Shown here: positions 24,291-36,624 of the stretch, one piece after another
Numbering within the stretch: the first letter of the stretch is position 1
Layout of the letters: the number at the start of each line of letters is the position of its first letter
Origin: Anisus vortex
Lineage: Eukaryota > Mollusca > Gastropoda > Planorbidae
DNA: 64,000 nt
NCBI GenBank assembly: GCA_949126835.1
Contig: CASBPS010000102.1
Span: forward strand, 26,488-90,487
Reading direction: 5' to 3'
Program-made: the position numbers and the translations under genes
Notes under the pieces: generated by a model
Seen by the model: only the letters and a program-made list of their open reading frames with translations
Database searches by the model: none
Told to the model about the DNA's origin: nothing

Positions 24291-26477
24291 AGTGAATATT
24301 TAGTCACTTTTATGCTTAAAGTGAATATTTAGTCACTTTTATGTTTAAAGTGAATATTTAGTCACTTTTATCTTTAAAGTGTGAATATTTAGTCACTTTT
24401 ATGTTTAAAGTGAATATTTAGTCACTTTTATGTTTAAAGTAAATATTTAGTCACTTTTATGTTTAAAGTGTGATATTTAGTCACTTTTATGTTTCAAGTG
24501 AATATTTAGTCAATTTTATGTTTAAAGTGTGAATATTTAGTCACTTTTATGTTTAAAGTGAATATTTAGTCATTTTTCTGTTTAAAGTGAATATTTAGTC
24601 ACTTTTATGTTTAAAGTGTGATATTTAGTCACTTTTATGTTTAAAGTGAATATTTAGTCACTTTTATGTTTAAAGTGTGAATATTAAGTCATTTTTATGT
24701 TTAAAGTGAATATTTAGTCACTTTTATGTTTAAAGTGTGAATATTAAGTCATTTTTATGTTTAAAGTGAATATTTAGTCACTTTTATGTTTAAAGTGAAT
24801 ATTTAGTCACTTTTATGTTTAAAGTGTGAATATTTAGTCATTTTTATGTTTAAAGTGAATATTTAGTCAATTTTATGTTTAAAGTGAATATTTAGTCACT
24901 TTTATGTTTAAAGTGAATATTTAGTCACTTTTATGTTTAAAGTGAATATTTAGTCACTTTTATGCTTAAAGTGAATATTTAGTCACTTTTATGTTTAAAG
25001 TGAATATTTAGTCACTTTTATCTTTAAAGTGTGAATATTTAGTCACTTTTATGTTTAAAGTGAATATTTAGTCATTTTTATGTTTAAAGTGAATATTTAG
25101 TCACTTTTATGTTTAAAGTGTGATATTTAGTAACTTTTATGTTTAAAGTGAATATTTTGTCAATTTTATGTTTAAAGTGTGAATATTTAGTCACTTTTAT
25201 GTTTAAAGTGAATATTTAGTCATTTTTCTGTTTAAAGTGAATATTTAGTCACTTTTATGTTTAAAGTGAATATTTAGTCATTTTTCTGTTTAAAGTGAAT
25301 ATTTAGTCTTTTTTATGTTTAAAGTAAATATTTAGTCACTTTTTTGTTTAAAGTAAATATATTTAGTCACTTTTATGTTTAAAGTGAATATTTAGTCACT
25401 TTTATGCTTAAAGTGAATATTTAGTCACTTTTATGTTTAAAGTGAATATTTAGTCACTTTTATCTTTAAAGTGTGAATATTTAGTCACTTTTATGTTTAA
25501 AGTGAATATTTAGTCACTTTTATGTTTAAAGTAAATATTTAGTCACTTTTATGTTTAAAGTGTGATATTTAGTCACTTTTATGTTTAAAGTGAATATTTA
25601 GTCAATTGTATGTTTAAAGTGTGAATATTTAGTCACTTTTATGTTTAAAGTGAATATTTAGTCATTTTTCTGTTTAAAGTGAATATTTAGTCACTTTTAT
25701 GTTTAAAGTGTGATATTTAGTCACTTTTATGTTTAAAGTGAATATTTAGTCACTTTTATGTTTAAAGTGTGAATATTAAGTCATTTTTATGTTTAAAGTG
25801 AATATTTAGTCACTTTTATGTTTAAAGTGTGAATATTAAGTCATTTTTATGTTTAAAGTGAATATTTAGTCACTTTTATGTTTAAAGTGAATATTTAGTC
25901 ACTTTTATGTTTAAAGTGTGAATATTTAGTCATTTTTATGTTTAAAGTGAATATTTAGTCAATTTTATGTTTAAAGTGAATATTTAGTCACTTTTATGTT
26001 TAAAGTGAATATTTAGTCACTTTTATGTTTAAAGTGAATATTTAGTCACTTTTATGCTTAAAGTGAATATTTAGTCACTTTTATGTTTAAAGTGAATATT
26101 TAGTCACTTTTATCTTTAAAGTGTGAATATTTAGTCACTTTTATGTTTAAAGTGAATATTTAGTCATTTTTATGTTTAAAGTGAATATTTAGTCACTTTT
26201 ATGTTTAAAGTGTGATATTTAGTCACTTTTATGTTTAAAGTAAATATTTTGTCAATTTTATGTTTAAAGTGTGAATATTTAGTCACTTTTATGTTTAAAG
26301 TGAATATTTAGTCATTTTTCTGTTTAAAGTGAATATTTAGTCACTTTTATGTTTAAAGTGAATATTTAGTCATTTTTCTGTTTAAAGTGAATATTTAGTC
26401 TTTTTTATGTTTAAAGTAAATATTTAGTCACTTTTTTGTTTAAAGTAAATATATTTAGTCACTTTTATGTTTAAAGT
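24291..26477 (+). repeat. 1,092-bp tandem duplication, two copies
   Basis: GCTTAAAG at 24,314 and 24,964 recurs at 25,406 and 26,056, and TTTTGTCAAT at 25,155 recurs at 26,247. Each pair is exactly 1,092 bp apart. The junction between copies lies near 25,385, inside a run after a 31-bp GTAAATATATT monomer. The corresponding place in the 13.6-18.7 kb region has a different duplication (1,825 bp), so the two related regions expanded independently after they separated. Confidence 0.85.
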
Positions 26478-27075
26478 AAATATTTAGTAATTTTTATGTT
26501 TAAAGTGAATATTTAGTCACTTTTATGTTTAAAGTGTGAATATTAAGTCATTTTTATGTTTTAAGTGAATATTTAGTCAATTTTATGTTTAAAGTGAATA
26601 TTTAGTCATTTTTATGTTTAAAGTGAATATTTAGTCACTTTTATGTTTAAAGTGTGAATATTAAGTCATTTTTATGTTTAAAGTGAATATTTAGTCAATT
26701 TTATGTTTAAAGTGAATATTTAGTCTTTTTTATGTTTAAAGTGAATATTTAGTCACTTTTATGTTTAAAGTGTGAATATTAAGTCATTTTTATGTTTAAA
26801 GTGAATATTTAGTCACTTTTATGTTTAAAGTGTGAATATTAAGTCATTTTTATGTTTAAAGTGAATATTTAGTCAATTTTAAGTTTAAAGTGATTATTTA
26901 GTCACTTTTATGTTTAAAGTGAATATTTAGTCACTTTAATGTTTAAAGTGAATATTTAGTCACTTTTATGTTTAAAGTGAATATTTAGTCACTTTTATGT
27001 TTAAAGTGAATATTTAGTCACTTTTATGTTTAAAGTGAATATTTAGTCACTTTTAGGGTAAAAGTGAATATTTAG
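26478..27075 (+). repeat. Satellite leading to the 354-bp repeat
   Basis: Ordinary monomers in the order seen at about 18.2-18.75 kb: GTAAATATTTAGTAAT (26,485), ATGTTTTAAGTG, CTTTTTTATG, AAGTTTAAAGTGATTATT, then canonical monomers and the TTTTAGGGTAAAAG junction (A at 27,055). Nothing else is seen. Confidence 0.7.
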
Positions 27076-27960
27076 TCTTTTTTATGTTTAAAGTGTGAAT
27101 ATTTAGTCACTTTTATGTTTAAAGTAAATATTTAGTCACTTTTTTGTTTAAAGTAAATATATTTAGTCACTTTTATGTTTAAAGTGAATATTTAGTCATT
27201 TTTCTGTTTAAAGTGAATATTTAGTCAATTTTATGTTTAAAGTGTGAATATTTAGTCACTTTTAAGTTTAAAGTGAATATTTAGTCACTTTTATGTTTAA
27301 AGTGAATATTTAGTCACTTTTATGTTTAAAGTGAATATTTAGTCACTTTTATGTTTAAAGTGAATATTTAGTCACTTTTATGTTTAAAGTGAATATTTAG
27401 TCACTTTAATGTTAAAAGTGAATATTTAGTCTTTTTTATGTTTAAAGTGTGAATATTTAGTCACTTTTATGTTTAAAGTAAATATTTAGTCACTTTTTTG
27501 TTTAAAGTAAATATATTTAGTCACTTTTATGTTTAAAGTGAATATTTAGTCATTTTTCTGTTTAAAGTGAATATTTAGTCAATTTTATGTTTAAAGTGTG
27601 AATATTTAGTCACTTTTAAGTTTAAAGTGAATATTTAGTCACTTTTATGTTTAAAGTGAATATTTAGTCACTTTTATGTTTAAAGTGAATATTTAGTCAC
27701 TTTTATGTTTAAAGTGAATATTTAGTCACTTTTATGTTTAAAGTGAATATTTAGTCACTTTTATGTTAAAAGTGAATATTTAGTCTTTTTTATGTTTAAA
27801 GTGTGAATATTTAGTCACTTTTATGTTTAAAGTAAATATTTAGTCACTTTTTTGTTTAAAGTAAATATATTTAGTCACTTTTATGTTTAAAGTGAATATT
27901 TAGTCATTTTTCTGTTTAAAGTGAATATTTAGTCAATTTTATGTTTAAAGTGTGAATATT
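27076..27960 (+). repeat. 354-bp twelve-monomer repeat, second array, ~2.5 copies
   Basis: TCTTTTTTATG junctions at 27,076, 27,430 and 27,784 are 354 bp apart. Monomer order is the same as at 18,757-19,670, displaced 8,319 bp. The third copy breaks off near 27,960 at a different monomer (AATATTTTGTCAC) from the first array. Confidence 0.9.
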
Positions 27961-29535
27961 TTGTCACTTTTATGTTTAAAGTGAATATTTAGTAATTTTT
28001 ATGTTTAAAGTGAATATTTAGTCACTTTTATGTTTAAAGTGTGAATATTAAGTCATTTTTATGTTTAAAGTGAATATTTAGTCACTTTTATGTTTAAAGT
28101 GTGAATATTAAGTCATTTTTATGTTTAAAGTGAATATTTAGTCACTTTTATGTTTAAAGTGAATATTTAGTCACTTTTATGTTTAAAGTGTGAATATTTA
28201 GTCATTTTTATGTTTAAAGTGAATATTTAGTCAATTTTATGTTTAAAGTGAATATTTAGTCACTTTTATGTTTAAAGTGAATATTTAGTCACTTTTATGT
28301 TTAAAGTGAATATTTAGTCACTTTTATGCTTAAAGTGAATATTTAGTCACTTTTATGTTTAAAGTGAATATTTAGTCACTTTTATCTTTAAAGTGTTAAT
28401 ATTTAGTCACTTTTATGTTTAAAGTGAATATTTAGTCATTTTTATGTTTAAAGTGAATATTTAGTCACTTTTATGTTTAAAGTGTGATATTTAGTCACTT
28501 TTATGTTTAAAGTGAATATTTAGTCAATTTTATGTTTAAAGTGAATATTTAGTCAATTTTATGTTTAAAGTGAATATTTAGTCATTTTTCTGTTTAAAGT
28601 GAATATTTAGTCACTTTTATGTTTAAAGTGAATATTTAGTCACTTTTATGTTTAAAGTGAATATTTATTCACTTTTATCTTTAAAGTGTGAACATTTAGT
28701 CACTTTTATGTTTAAAGTGAATATTTAGTCACTTTTATGTTTAAAGTGTGATATTTAGTCACTTTTATGTTTAAAGTGAATATTTAGTCACTTTTATGTT
28801 TAAAGTGAATATTTAGTCACTTTTATGTTTCAAGTGTGAATATTGAGTCATTTTTATGTTTAAAGTGAATATTTAGTCAATTTTAAGTTTAAAGTGAATA
28901 TTTAGTCACTTTTATGTTTAAAGTGAATATTTAGTCACTTTCATGTTTAAAGTGAATATTTAGTCACTTTTATGTTTAAAGTGAATATTTAGTCACTTTT
29001 ATGTTTAAAGTGGATATTTAGTCACTTTTATGTTAAAAGTGAATATTTAGTCTTTTTTATGTTTAAAGTGAATATTTAGTCACTTTTTTGTTTAAAGTAA
29101 ATATATTTAGTCACTTTTATGTTTAAAGTGAATATTTAGTCATTTTTCTGTTTAAAGTGAATATTTAGTCTTTTTTATGTTTAAAGTAAATATTTAGTCA
29201 CTTTTTTGTTTAAAGTAAATATATTTAGTCACTTTTATGTTTAAAGTAAATATTTAGTAATTTTTATGTTTAAAGTGAATATTTAGTCACTTTTATGTTT
29301 AAAGTGTGAATATTAAGTCATTTTTATGTTTTAAGTGAATATTTAGTCAATTTTATGTTTAAAGTGAATATTTAGTCATTTTTATGTTTAAAGTGAATAT
29401 TTAGTCACTTTTATGTTTAAAGTGTGAATATTAAGTCATTTTTATGTTTAAAGTGAATATTTAGTCAATTTTATGTTTAAAGTGAATATTTAGTCTTTTT
29501 TATGTTTAAAGTGAATATTTAGTCACTTTTATGTT
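27961..29535 (+). repeat. Satellite block shared with 47.5-48.7 kb
   Basis: GCTTAAAG (28,328) and TTTCAAGTG (C at 28,831) recur at 47,802 and 48,307, displaced 19,474-19,476 bp. Monomer types between them agree. The block also has ATTCACTTTTATC followed by GTGTGAACATT near 28,670. It runs into the left edge of the 7.09-kb unit. Confidence 0.7.
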
Positions 29536-32500
29536 TAAAGTGAATATTTAGTCACTTTTATGTTTAAAGTGTGAATATTAAGTCATTTTTATGTTTAAAG
29601 TGAATATTTAGTCAATTTTAAGTTTAAAGTGATTATTTAGTCACTTTTATGTTTAAAGTGAATATTTAGTCACTTTTATGTTTAAAGTGAATATTTAGTC
29701 ACTTTTATGTTTAAAGTGAATATTTAGTCACTTTTATGTTTAAAGTGAATATTTAGTCACTTTTATGTTTAAAGTGAATATTTAGTCACTTTTAGGGTAA
29801 AAGTGAATATTTAGTCTTTTTTATGTTTAAAGTGTGAATATTTAGTCACTTTTATGTTTAAAGTAAATATTTAGTCACTTTTTTGTTTAAAGTAAATATA
29901 TTTAGTCACTTTTATGTTTAAAGTGAATATTTAGTCATTTTTCTGTTTAAAGTGAATATTTAGTCAATTTTATGTTTAAAGTGTGAATATTTAGTCACTT
30001 TTAAGTTTAAAGTGAATATTTAGTCACTTTTATGTTTAAAGTGAATATTTGGTCACTTTTATGTTTAAAGTGAATATTTAGTCACTTTTATGTTTAAAGT
30101 GAATATTTAGTCACTTTTATGTTTAAAGTGAATATTTAGTCACTTTTATGTTTAAAGTGAATATTTAGTCATTTTTATGTTTAAAGTGAATATTTAGTCA
30201 CCTTTATGTTTAAAGTGTGAATATTAAGTCATTTTTATGTTTAAAGTGAATATTTAGTCAATTTTATGTTTAAAGTGAATATTTAGTCACTTTTATGTTT
30301 AAAGTGAATATTTAGTCACTTTTATCTTTAAAGTGTGAACATTTAGTCACTTTTATGTTTAAAGTGAATATTTGGTCACTTTTATGTTTAAAGTGTGATA
30401 TTTAGTCACTTTTATGTTTAAAGTGAATATTTAGTCACTTTTATGTTTAAAGTGTATATTTAGTCCCTTTCATGTTTAAAGTGTAAATATATTTAGTCAC
30501 TTTTATGTTTAAAGTAAATATTTAGTCACTTTTATGTTTAAAGTGAATATTTAAACACTTTTATGTTTAAAGTGTGAATATTTAGTCACTTTTATGTTTA
30601 AAGTGAATATTTAGTCACTTTTATTTTTAAAGTGAATATTTAGTCACTTTTATGTTTAAAGTGAATATTTAGTCATATTTATGTTTAAAGTGGATATTTA
30701 GTCACTTTTATGTTTAAATTGAATATTTAGTCTTTTTTTATGTTTAAAGTAAATATATTTAGTCACTTTTATGTTTAAAGTGTGAACATTTAGTCACTTT
30801 TATGTTTAAAGTGAATATTTAGTCACTTTTATGTTTAAAGTGAATATTTAGTCACTTTTATGTTTAAAGTGAATATTTATTCACTTTTATGTTAAAAGTG
30901 AATATTTAGTCACTTTTATGTTTAAAGTGAATATTTAGTCACTTTTCTGTTTAAAGTGTGAATATTTAGTCACTTTTATGTTTAAAGTGAATATTTAGTC
31001 ACTTTTATGTTTAAAGTGAATATTTAGTCACTTTTATGTTTAAAGTGTGAATATTTAGTGACTTTTATGTTTAAAGTGAATATTTAGTCATTTTTATGTT
31101 TAAAGTGAATATTTAGTCACTTTTATGTTTAAAGTGAATATTTAGTCACTTTTATGTTTAAAGTGAATATTTAGTCACTTTTATGTTTAAAGTGTGATAC
31201 TTAGTCACTTTTATGTTTAAAGTAAATATTTAGTCACTTTTATGTTTAAAGTGTGAATATTAAGTCATTTTTATGTTTAAACTGAATATTTAGTCAATTT
31301 TATGTTTAAAGTGAATATTTAGTCACTTTTATGTTTAAAGTGAATATTTAGTCACTTTTATGTTTAAAGTGAATATTTAGTCACTTTTATGTTTAAAGTG
31401 TGAATATTAAGCCATTTTTATGTTTAAAGTGAATATTTAGTCAATTTTATGTTTAAAGTGAATATTTAGTCACTTTTATGTTTAAAGTGTAAATATTAAG
31501 TCATTTTTATGTTTAAAGTGAATATTTAGTCAATTTTAAGTTTAAAGTGATTATTTAGTCACTTTTATGTTTAAAGTGAATATTTAGTCACTTTTATGTT
31601 TAAAGTGAATATTTAGTCACTTTTATGTTTAAAGTGAATATTTAGTCACTTTTATGTTTAAAGTGAATATTTAGTCACTTTTATGTTTAAAGTGAATATT
31701 TAGTCACTTTTATGTTTAAAGTGAATATTTAGTCACTTTTAGGGTAAAAGTGAATATTTAGTCACTTTTATGTTTAAAGTGAATATTTAGTCACTTTTAT
31801 GTTAAAAGTGAATATTTAGTCTTTTTTATGTTTAAAGTGTGAATATTTAGTCACTTTTATGTTTAAAGTAAATATTTAGTCACTTTTTTGTTTAAAGTAA
31901 ATATATTTAGTCACTTTTATGTTTAAAGTGAATATTTAGTCATTTTTCTGTTTAAAGTGAATATTTAGTCAATTTTATGTTTAAAGTGTGAATATTTAGT
32001 CACTTTTAAGTTTAAAGTGAATATTTAGTCACTTTTATGTTTAAAGTGAATATTTAGTCACTTTTATGTTTAAAGTGAATATTTAGTCACTTTTATGTTT
32101 AAAGTGAATATTTAGTCACTTTTATGTTTAAAGTGAATATTTAGTCACTTTTATGTTTAAAGTGAATATTTAGTCTTTTTTATGTTTAAAGTGTGAATAT
32201 TTAGTCACTTTTATGTTTAAAGTAAATATTTAGTCACTTTTTTGTTTAAAGTAAATATATTTAGTCACTTTTATGTTTAAAGTGAATATTTAGTCACTTT
32301 TATGTTTAAAGTGAATATTTAGTCACTTTTATGTTTAAAGTGAATATTTAGTCACTTTTATGTTTAAAGTGTGAATATTAAGCCATTTTTATGTTTAAAG
32401 TGAATATTTAGTCAATTTTATGTTTAAAGTGAATATTTAGTCACTTTTATGTTTAAAGTGAATATTTAGTCACTTTTATGTTTAAAGTGAATATTTAGTC

Positions 32501-35500
32501 ACTTTTATGTTTAAAGTAAATATTTAGTCACTTTTATGTTTAAAGTGAATATTTAGTCACTTTTCTTTAAAGTGAATATTTAGTCACTTTTATGTTTAAA
32601 GTGTGAATACTTAGTCATTTTTATGTTTAAAGTGAATATTTAGTCTTTTTTATGTTTAAAGTAAATATATTTATTCATTTTTATCTTTAAAGTGTGAACA
32701 TTTAGTCACTTTTATGTTTAAAGTAAATATTTAGACACTTTTATGTTTAAAGTGAATATTTAGTAACTTTTATGTTTAAAGTGTGAATATTTAGTCACTT
32801 TTAAGTTTAAAGTGAATATTTAGTCACTTTTATGTTTAAAGTGAATATTTAGTCACTTTTATGTTTAAAGTGAATATTTAGTCACTTTTATGTTTAAAGT
32901 AAATATTTAGACACTTTTATGTTTAAAGTGAATATTTAGTAACTTTTATGTTTAAAGTGAATATTTAGTCACTTTTATGTTTAAAGTGTGATATTTAGTC
33001 ACTTTTATGTTTAAAGTGAATATTTAGTCACTTTTATGTTTAAAGTAAATATTTAGTCACTTTTATGTTTCAAGTGTGAATATTAAGTCATTTTTATGTT
33101 TAAAGTGAATATTTAGTCAATTTTAAGTTTAAAGTGAATATTTAGTCACTTTTATGTTTAAAGTGAATATTTAGTCACTTTTATGTTTAAAGTGGATATT
33201 TAGTCACTTTTATGTTAAAAGTGAATATTTAGTCTTTTTTATGTTTAAAGTGAATATTTAGTCACTTTTTTGTTTAAAGTAAATATATTTAGTCACTTTT
33301 ATGTTTAAAGTGAATATTTAGTCATTTTTCTGTTTAAAGTGAATATTTAGTCTTTTTTATGTTTAAAGTAAATATTTAGTCACTTTTTTGTTTAAAGTAA
33401 ATATATTTAGTCACTTTTATGTTTAAAGTAAATATTTAGTAATTTTTATGTTTAAAGTGAATATTTAGTCACTTTTATGTTTAAAGTGTGAATATTAAGT
33501 CATTTTTATGTTTTAAGTGAATATTTAGTCAATTTTATGTTTAAAGTGAATATTTAGTCATTTTTATGTTTAAAGTGAATATTTAGTCACTTTTATGTTT
33601 AAAGTGTGAATATTAAGTCATTTTTATGTTTAAAGTGAATATTTAGTCAATTTTATGTTTAAAGTGAATATTTAGTCTTTTTTATGTTTAAAGTGAATAT
33701 TTAGTCACTTTTATGTTTAAAGTGTGAATATTAAGTCATTTTTATGTTTAAAGTGAATATTTAGTCAATTTTAAGTTTAAAGTGATTATTTAGTCACTTT
33801 TATGTTTAAAGTGAATATTTAGTCACTTTTATGTTTAAAGTGAATATTTAGTCACTTTTATGTTTAAAGTGAATATTTAGTCACTTTTATGTTTAAAGTG
33901 AATATTTAGTCACTTTTATGTTTAAAGTGAATATTTAGTCACTTTTAGGGTAAAAGTGAATATTTAGTCTTTTTTATGTTTAAAGTGTGAATATTTAGTC
34001 ACTTTTATGTTTAAAGTAAATATTTAGTCACTTTTTTGTTTAAAGTAAATATATTTAGTCACTTTTATGTTTAAAGTGAATATTTAGTCATTTTTCTGTT
34101 TAAAGTGAATATTTAGTCAATTTTATGTTTAAAGTGTGAATATTTAGTCACTTTTAAGTTTAAAGTGAATATTTAGTCACTTTTATGTTTAAAGTGAATA
34201 TTTAGTCACTTTTATGTTTAAAGTGAATATTTAGTCACTTTTATGTTTAAAGTGAATATTTAGTCACTTTTATGTTTAAAGTGAATATTTAGTCACTTTT
34301 ATGTTTAAAGTGAATATTTAGTCTTTTTTATGTTTAAAGTGTGAATATTTAGTCACTTTTATGTTTAAAGTAAATATTTAGTCACTTTTTTGTTTAAAGT
34401 AAATATATTTAGTCACTTTTATGTTTAAAGTGAATATTTAGTCATTTTTCTGTTTAAAGTGAATATTTAGTAAATTTTATGTTTAAAGTGTGAATATTTA
34501 GTCACTTTTATGTTTAAAGTGAATATTTAGTCACTTTTATGTTAAAAGTGAATATTTAGTCACTTTTATGTTTAAAGTGTGAATATTTAGTGACTTTTAT
34601 GTTTAAAGTGAATATTTAGTCATTTTTATGTTTAAAGTGAATATTTAGTCACTTTTATGTTTAAAGTGAATATTTAGTCACTTTTATGTTTAAAGTGAAT
34701 ATTTAGTCACTTTTATGTTTAAAGTGTGATACTTAGTCACTTTTATGTTTAAAGTAAATATTTAGTCACTTTTATGTTTAAAGTGTGAATATTAAGTCAT
34801 TTTTATGTTTAAAGTGAATATTTAGTCAATTTTATGTTTAAAGTGAATATTTAGTCACTTTTATGTTTAAAGAGAATATTTAGTCACTTTTATGTTTAAA
34901 GTGAATATTTAGTCACTTTTATGTTTAAAGTGTGAATATTAAGCCATTTTTATGTTTAAAGTGAATATTTAGTCAATTTTATGTTTAAAGTGAATATTTA
35001 GTCACTTTTATGTTTAAAGTGAATATTTAGTCACTTTTATGTTTAAAGTGAATATTTAGTCACTTTTATGTTTAAAGTAAATATTTAGTCACTTTTATGT
35101 TTAAAGTGAATATTTAGTCACTTTTCTTTAAAGTGAATATTTAGTCACTTTTATGTTTAAAGTTAATATTTAGTCACTTTTCTTTAAAGTGAATATTTAG
35201 TCACTTTTATGTTTAAAGTGTGAATATTTAGTCACTTTTATGTTTAAAGTGTGAATACTTAGTCATTTTTATGTTTAAAGTGAATATTTAGTCACTTTTA
35301 TGTTTAAAGTGAATATTTAGTCACTTTTATGTTTAAAAAGAATATTTAGTCACTTTTATGTTTAAAGTGAATATTTAGTCTTTTTTATGTTTAAAGTAAA
35401 TATATTTATTCATTTTTATCTTTAAAGTGTGAACATTTGGTCACTTTTATGTTTAAAGTAAATATTTAGACACTTTTATGTTTAAAGTAAATATTTAGAC

Positions 35501-36624
35501 ACTTTTATGTTTAAAGTGAATATTTAGTAACTTTTATGTTTAAAGTGAATATTTAGTCACTTTTATGTTTAAAGTGTGATATTTAGTCACTTTTATGTTT
35601 AAAGTGAATATTTAGTCACTTTTATGTTTAAAGTGAATATTTAGTCACTTTTATGTTTCAAGTGTGAATATTAAGTCATTTTTATGTTTAAAGTAAATAT
35701 TTAGTCAATTTTAAGTTTAAAGTGAATATTTAGTCACTTTTATGTTTAAAGTGAATATTTAGTCACTTTCATGTTTAAAGTGAATATTTAGTCACTTTTA
35801 TGTTAAAAGTGAATATTTAGTCACTTTTATGTTTAAAGTGGATATTTAGTCACTTTTATGTTAAAAGTGAATATTTAGTCTTTTTTATGTTTAAAGTGAA
35901 TATTTAGTCACTTTTTTGTTTAAAGTAAATATATTTAGTCACTTTTATGTTTAAAGTGAATATTTAGTCATTTTAACTGTTTAAAGTGAATATTTAGTCT
36001 TTTTTATGTTTAAAGTAAATATTTAGTCACTTTTATGTTTAAAGTGAATATTTAGTCACTTTTATGTTTAAAGTGAATATTTAGTCACTTTTATGTTTAA
36101 AGTAAATATTTAGACACTTTTATGTTTAAAGTGAATATTTAGTAACTTTTATGTTTAAAGTGAATATTTAGTCACTTTTATGTTTAAAGTGTGATATTTA
36201 GTCACTTTTATGTTTAAAGTGAATAGTTAGTCACTTTTATGTTCAAAGTAAATATTTAGTCACTTTTATGTTTCAAGTGTGAATATTAAGTCATTTTTAT
36301 GTTTAAAGTGAATATTTAGTCAATTTTAAGTTTAAAGTGAATATTTAGTCACTTTTATGTTTAAAGTGAATATTTAGTCACTTTCATGTTTAAAGTGAAT
36401 ATTTAGTCACTTTTATGTTTAAAGTGGATATTTAGTCACTTTTATGTTAAAAGTGAATATTTAGTCTTTTTTATGTTTAAAGTGAATATTTAGTCACTTT
36501 TTTGTTTAAAGTAAATATATTTAGTCACTTTTATGTTTAAAGTGAATATTTAGTCATTTTTCTGTTTAAAGTGAATATTTAGTCTTTTTTATGTTTAAAG
36601 TAAATATTTAGTCACTTTTTTGTT
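29536..36624 (+). repeat. 7.09-kb higher-order unit, copy 1
   Basis: Markers across this unit all recur ~7,058-7,089 bp to the right: GATTATTTAG (29,631 to 36,720), AGGGTAAAAG (29,794 to 36,883), AATATTTGGTC (GG at 30,051 to 37,140), AGGGTAAAAG (31,741 to 38,801 and 33,947 to 41,006) and TTTTAACTG (35,971 to 43,029). Identity breaks at about 36,624 and 43,682, which fixes the unit length. The unit is some 240 monomers and contains a 354-bp repeat pair near 33,968-34,321. Confidence 0.9.
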
